A stretch of 27,049 nt of DNA from a virus: the IMG/VR virus record IMGVR_UViG_3300012012_000704, positions 1 to 27,049 of that record. One strand, written 5' to 3'. The notes under the pieces were generated by a model that was not told the DNA's origin, did no database searches, and was given only the letters and a program-made list of their open reading frames with translations. Shown here piece after piece: positions 25,478-27,049 of the stretch. The stretch's first letter is position 1, and each line of letters starts with the position of its first letter. The position numbers were made by a program, and so were the translations under genes.

Positions 25478-26134
25478 TTATTTATTATGTTTTTCTTCTA
25501 TAGTTTGGTAAAAATATTCATTAGTATCTCCAAGCGTACCCCAACTTATATCATTTTCAACCTCAAAATATTGAGTCGATACTTTAAAATCGGGGGTTTT
25601 TGCATTTGTTGGAGTCAATGATATGTCGTAAATACGACAACGATTATTTGGATATAATGCATACTGTCCATTTTGAAGTTCAATTAAATTAAATGATTTG
25701 TGCTCTTCTGGTATTTCACTTGTACTATAATCGATTTGATCCGTTCCTTCATGATAATTATCTAATGTTGAAATGTATGATCCACTCATTTCTCCAAAAT
25801 CACGAGTATGAATTTTCCAATGCATCGATCCAGTGAATTGTTTATGTATGTTTGTTACTCCATAATCCATACAGTTCCAAAATTGTAAATTTTGTAAACT
25901 TAGGTCTGGATCTGGTAATTGTGGACGAGATAGAAAAGCAGAAATTGGTAGTTTATCGAACATTGCTGCATATTCTGGTAAATATGTTTCAAAATAAAAA
26001 GCACGTCCTGGTATAGATTTTGCTGATACCCAAATACCTTCTACAAATTCTCCATATCCATCTTTTAGATCTAAAAGATATTCTTTACGTACCCATACTT
26101 TTTGAGCCGGTAAATTAGTAATTAAGCAACTCAT
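25478..26134 (-). CDS. Conserved cyanophage protein of unknown function (218 aa)
   Basis: This 218-residue soluble protein starts MSCLITNLPAQKVWVRKEYL. The central motif GRAFYFETYLPEYAAMFDKL, followed by PISAF (about 43-67), and the block WNCMDYGVTNIHKQF (about 86-100) are features I associate with a protein widely conserved in cyanomyoviruses, always without a known role. It is rich in aromatic residues and has no transmembrane segment or signal peptide. The start overlaps the stop of the 45-aa gene as ATGA, with GGTAAAGG as the ribosome site, so the two are co-translated. The stop codon lies inside a late promoter motif that probably serves speD. Conservation beside the baseplate genes hints at a structural or assembly role, but that is inference. 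Confidence 0.75.
   Translation of the reverse strand: MSCLITNLPAQKVWVRKEYLLDLKDGYGEFVEGIWVSAKSIPGRAFYFETYLPEYAAMFDKLPISAFLSRPQLPDPDLSLQNLQFWNCMDYGVTNIHKQFTGSMHWKIHTRDFGEMSGSYISTLDNYHEGTDQIDYSTSEIPEEHKSFNLIELQNGQYALYPNNRCRIYDISLTPTNAKTPDFKVSTQYFEVENDISWGTLGDTNEYFYQTIEEKHNK
25479..25486 (-). promoter_or_regulatory. T4-type late promoter motif AATAAATA upstream of speD
   Basis: The minus strand reads AATAAATA, an exact NATAAATA match, formed by the last codons and TAA stop of the 218-aa gene (AAT AAA TAA). It ends 36 nt before the speD ATG, a plausible late leader length. A chance match in AT-rich DNA cannot be excluded. Confidence 0.45.
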
Positions 26135-26268
26135 CCTTTACCTTGTCCTCTATATTTTTTTCGAGCGGAATTTCGACTTGTCTTCGAATACTTTGTATTC
26201 TTTCCTTGTCCTTGAATTGTACTCTTTGGATTACTATCAATCTTTTGATCTTTTTTATTCAGAGCCAT
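26131..26268 (-). CDS. Very small basic protein (45 aa), conserved type in cyanophages
   Basis: This frame encodes 45 residues: MALNKKDQKIDSNPKS, then TIQGQGKNTKYSKTSRNS, ending ARKKYRGQGKG. Lys, Arg, Ser, Gly and Gln dominate and there are no Cys, Trp or long hydrophobic runs, so it is probably disordered and nucleic-acid- or protein-binding. The sequence holds two GQGK repeats (about 20-23 and 41-44). The ATG is well supported by AAGGAG about 9 nt upstream, and the stop overlaps the start of the 218-aa gene as ATGA, which argues for a real coupled gene. It resembles tiny basic proteins I recall from cyanomyoviruses, whose function is unknown. It is the first gene after the promoter at 26419-26447. 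Confidence 0.75.
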   Translation of the reverse strand: MALNKKDQKIDSNPKSTIQGQGKNTKYSKTSRNSARKKYRGQGKG

Positions 26269-26378
26269 TTTAATTTTTTCTCCTTTTGGTTCAAAAAAAC
26301 GGTTTTTGACGGGGGTTTTTGCGTATTTTTTTATAAGGATGTTATAAGAAGCAGTTCCTATACATCTCTGAGATATAG
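26269..26378. other. Non-coding part of the gap before the 45-aa gene
   Basis: No frame of useful length is present on either strand. The minus strand holds two CAAAAACC direct repeats (around 26292-26315), an 11-bp palindrome ATCTCTGAGAT (26364-26374) and the AAGGAG ribosome site of the 45-aa gene. This stretch is probably the untranslated leader of a transcript starting near 26412. Confidence 0.5.
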
Positions 26379-26421
26379 AAAAATACCTCTATAAGACTTG
26401 TTTAAATCTCATAAAGGTATT
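26379..26421 (-). terminator. Rho-independent terminator after the glycosyltransferase gene
   Basis: On the minus strand AATACCTTTATGAG (26421-26408) pairs with CTTATAGAGGTATT (26395-26382) in a 14-bp stem with a 12-nt loop. It is followed by three further T residues, so the run reads TTTTT counting the last two stem bases. Two pairs are G-U wobbles that exist only in minus-strand RNA and become mismatches on the other strand, which fixes the direction. The left arm overlaps the -10 box of the promoter at 26419-26447. Confidence 0.7.
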
Positions 26422-26447
26422 CTAAGTTAAACCACTGAAAACGTCAA
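26419..26447 (-). promoter_or_regulatory. Sigma70-type promoter TTGACG-N17-TAGAAT
   Basis: On the minus strand a -35 box TTGACG (26447-26442) is followed by a 17-bp spacer and a -10 box TAGAAT (26424-26419). Each box differs from consensus by one base and the spacing is optimal. Transcription would begin near 26412, within the left arm of the terminator hairpin, and lead into the 45-aa gene and the genes after it. It would use host RNA polymerase, probably before late expression. Confidence 0.55.
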
Positions 26448-26453
26448 GAAATG

Positions 26454-26473
26454 TCTGAGAGATAATACTCAGA
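26454..26473 (-). other. Short hairpin spanning the glycosyltransferase stop codon
   Basis: Minus-strand TCTGAG pairs with CTCAGA in a 6-bp stem with an 8-nt loop, including the TGA stop. No U-tract follows, so it is not a convincing terminator by itself. It may stabilise the 3' end or be incidental. Confidence 0.3.
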
Positions 26474-27049
26474 TAATTCTCATCTTTTCATGTCCGACAC
26501 GAATTTGTGGATCACACCAAATTTCAAATCCTGCTTCTTTTGCATCAAGACAGAAAGATACATCTTCTCCACACATATCTTGTACTTCGCCAGATTCAAA
26601 GACTTGCATCTTAGGAGCAAACCAAGGATATTCGAGTTTTTCAAATACTCCTTTCTTAATCAGAACCCAACCAAATCCTGTATAATCAACTGTAAATGGT
26701 TTGCGCCTTTTACTTATGGTATCTCCAGTTTCATGATTCATGACTCCTCCATTGCCCCTAAAATCCTCTTCATCCAACCAATGAGCAACTGAGGTTGTAT
26801 GACCATCTTCAGTCATATACCACCCTGCCGCGATGTCTTTATCCATTGCTACAAGACGATAAAACTTTTCTGTGTCAAATACAATATCACTATCAATCCA
26901 AAGTTGATAATCATAATTCAATTTTCCATCCCAAGGTACTTGCTTAGGACCTCTGAGAACATTTGCACCTAAACATTTGCAACGTGCAAAGTTGACCATG
27001 GAAGAATAATCCTGTGATATTTGAATGCTTGCACCATTCTGCACAAGAT
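26469..27049 (-). CDS. Glycosyltransferase-like protein (GT-A type), 3' part (start outside window)
   Basis: The frame is open to the right edge. The in-frame GTG at 27044 is probably internal, since coding continues with LVQNGAS, so the gene is 5' truncated. Numbered from that GTG, VNFARCKCLG (17-26) is followed by YDYQLWIDSDIVF with the D51-S-D53 motif that binds metal and nucleotide sugar in GT-A enzymes. Then come WYMTEDGHTTSVAHW, a DYTGFGWVLIKKGVFE strand-helix, and CGEDVSFCLDAKEAG, where the acidic residues may include the catalytic base. Homologues in cyanomyoviruses are strongly similar in my recollection. It probably transfers a sugar in the cytoplasm, but acceptor and donor are unknown. 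Two structures follow the stop: a short hairpin and a terminator. Confidence 0.75.
   Translation of the reverse strand, partial: LVQNGASIQISQDYSSMVNFARCKCLGANVLRGPKQVPWDGKLNYDYQLWIDSDIVFDTEKFYRLVAMDKDIAAGWYMTEDGHTTSVAHWLDEEDFRGNGGVMNHETGDTISKRRKPFTVDYTGFGWVLIKKGVFEKLEYPWFAPKMQVFESGEVQDMCGEDVSFCLDAKEAGFEIWCDPQIRVGHEKMRII

Noticed and set aside
26290-26318. T-rich stretch near 26290-26318 as a terminator
   Set aside because: The CAAAAACC copies are direct rather than inverted repeats, so no hairpin forms on either strand.
27042-27044. GTG as the real start of the glycosyltransferase
   Set aside because: The frame stays open to the window edge and the sequence there looks like the interior of the domain, so the gene is treated as truncated.

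Overview
The window looks like part of the structural (baseplate and tail) region of a T4-like marine myovirus of the cyanomyovirus type. Four lines of evidence point this way. The run gp25 - gp6 - gp7-like - gp8 is recognisable and in the T4 order. The downstream structural proteins (a DUF4815 giant, three small proteins and a fibre starting MASIIRIKRS) are of the kind found in cyanophage genomes. A phage-type S-adenosylmethionine decarboxylase gene (speD) sits just upstream. T4-type late promoter motifs (NATAAATA) lie in several of the gene gaps. The DNA is strongly AT-rich, which would suit a low-GC marine host such as Prochlorococcus, but the sequence itself does not name the host. No cellular genes, tRNAs, insertion sequences or CRISPR arrays were seen.

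All credible genes lie on the minus strand, so they read from right to left. At the right edge is the 3' part of a GT-A-type glycosyltransferase gene. It is followed by a gap of about 200 bp that holds a hairpin at the stop codon, a sigma70-like promoter (TTGACG-N17-TAGAAT) and a Rho-independent terminator whose left arm overlaps the promoter -10 box. A small accessory block comes next: a 45-codon basic protein, a 218-codon conserved cyanophage protein of unknown function, SpeD, and a 79-codon protein. The baseplate wedge block follows: gp25, gp6, a very large gp7-like protein (3,928 aa) and gp8. Last come a 2,493-aa DUF4815 protein, a 72-aa coiled-coil protein, a 112-aa beta-rich protein, a 74-aa protein, and the 5' part of a fibre-like gene that runs off the left edge.

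Most neighbouring genes abut or overlap by a few bases (ATGA, TAATG, 1-6 nt gaps), as expected for translationally coupled late operons. The five longer gaps within the block are 22 to 63 nt. Three of them carry a NATAAATA late promoter motif that overlaps the stop codon of the upstream gene. The baseplate proteins are much larger than their T4 counterparts because of repeated small beta-rich modules, a YHYH-like domain and a beta-propeller-like domain. These probably decorate the baseplate periphery, where in T4 the fibres attach, but that role is inferred and not shown by the sequence.
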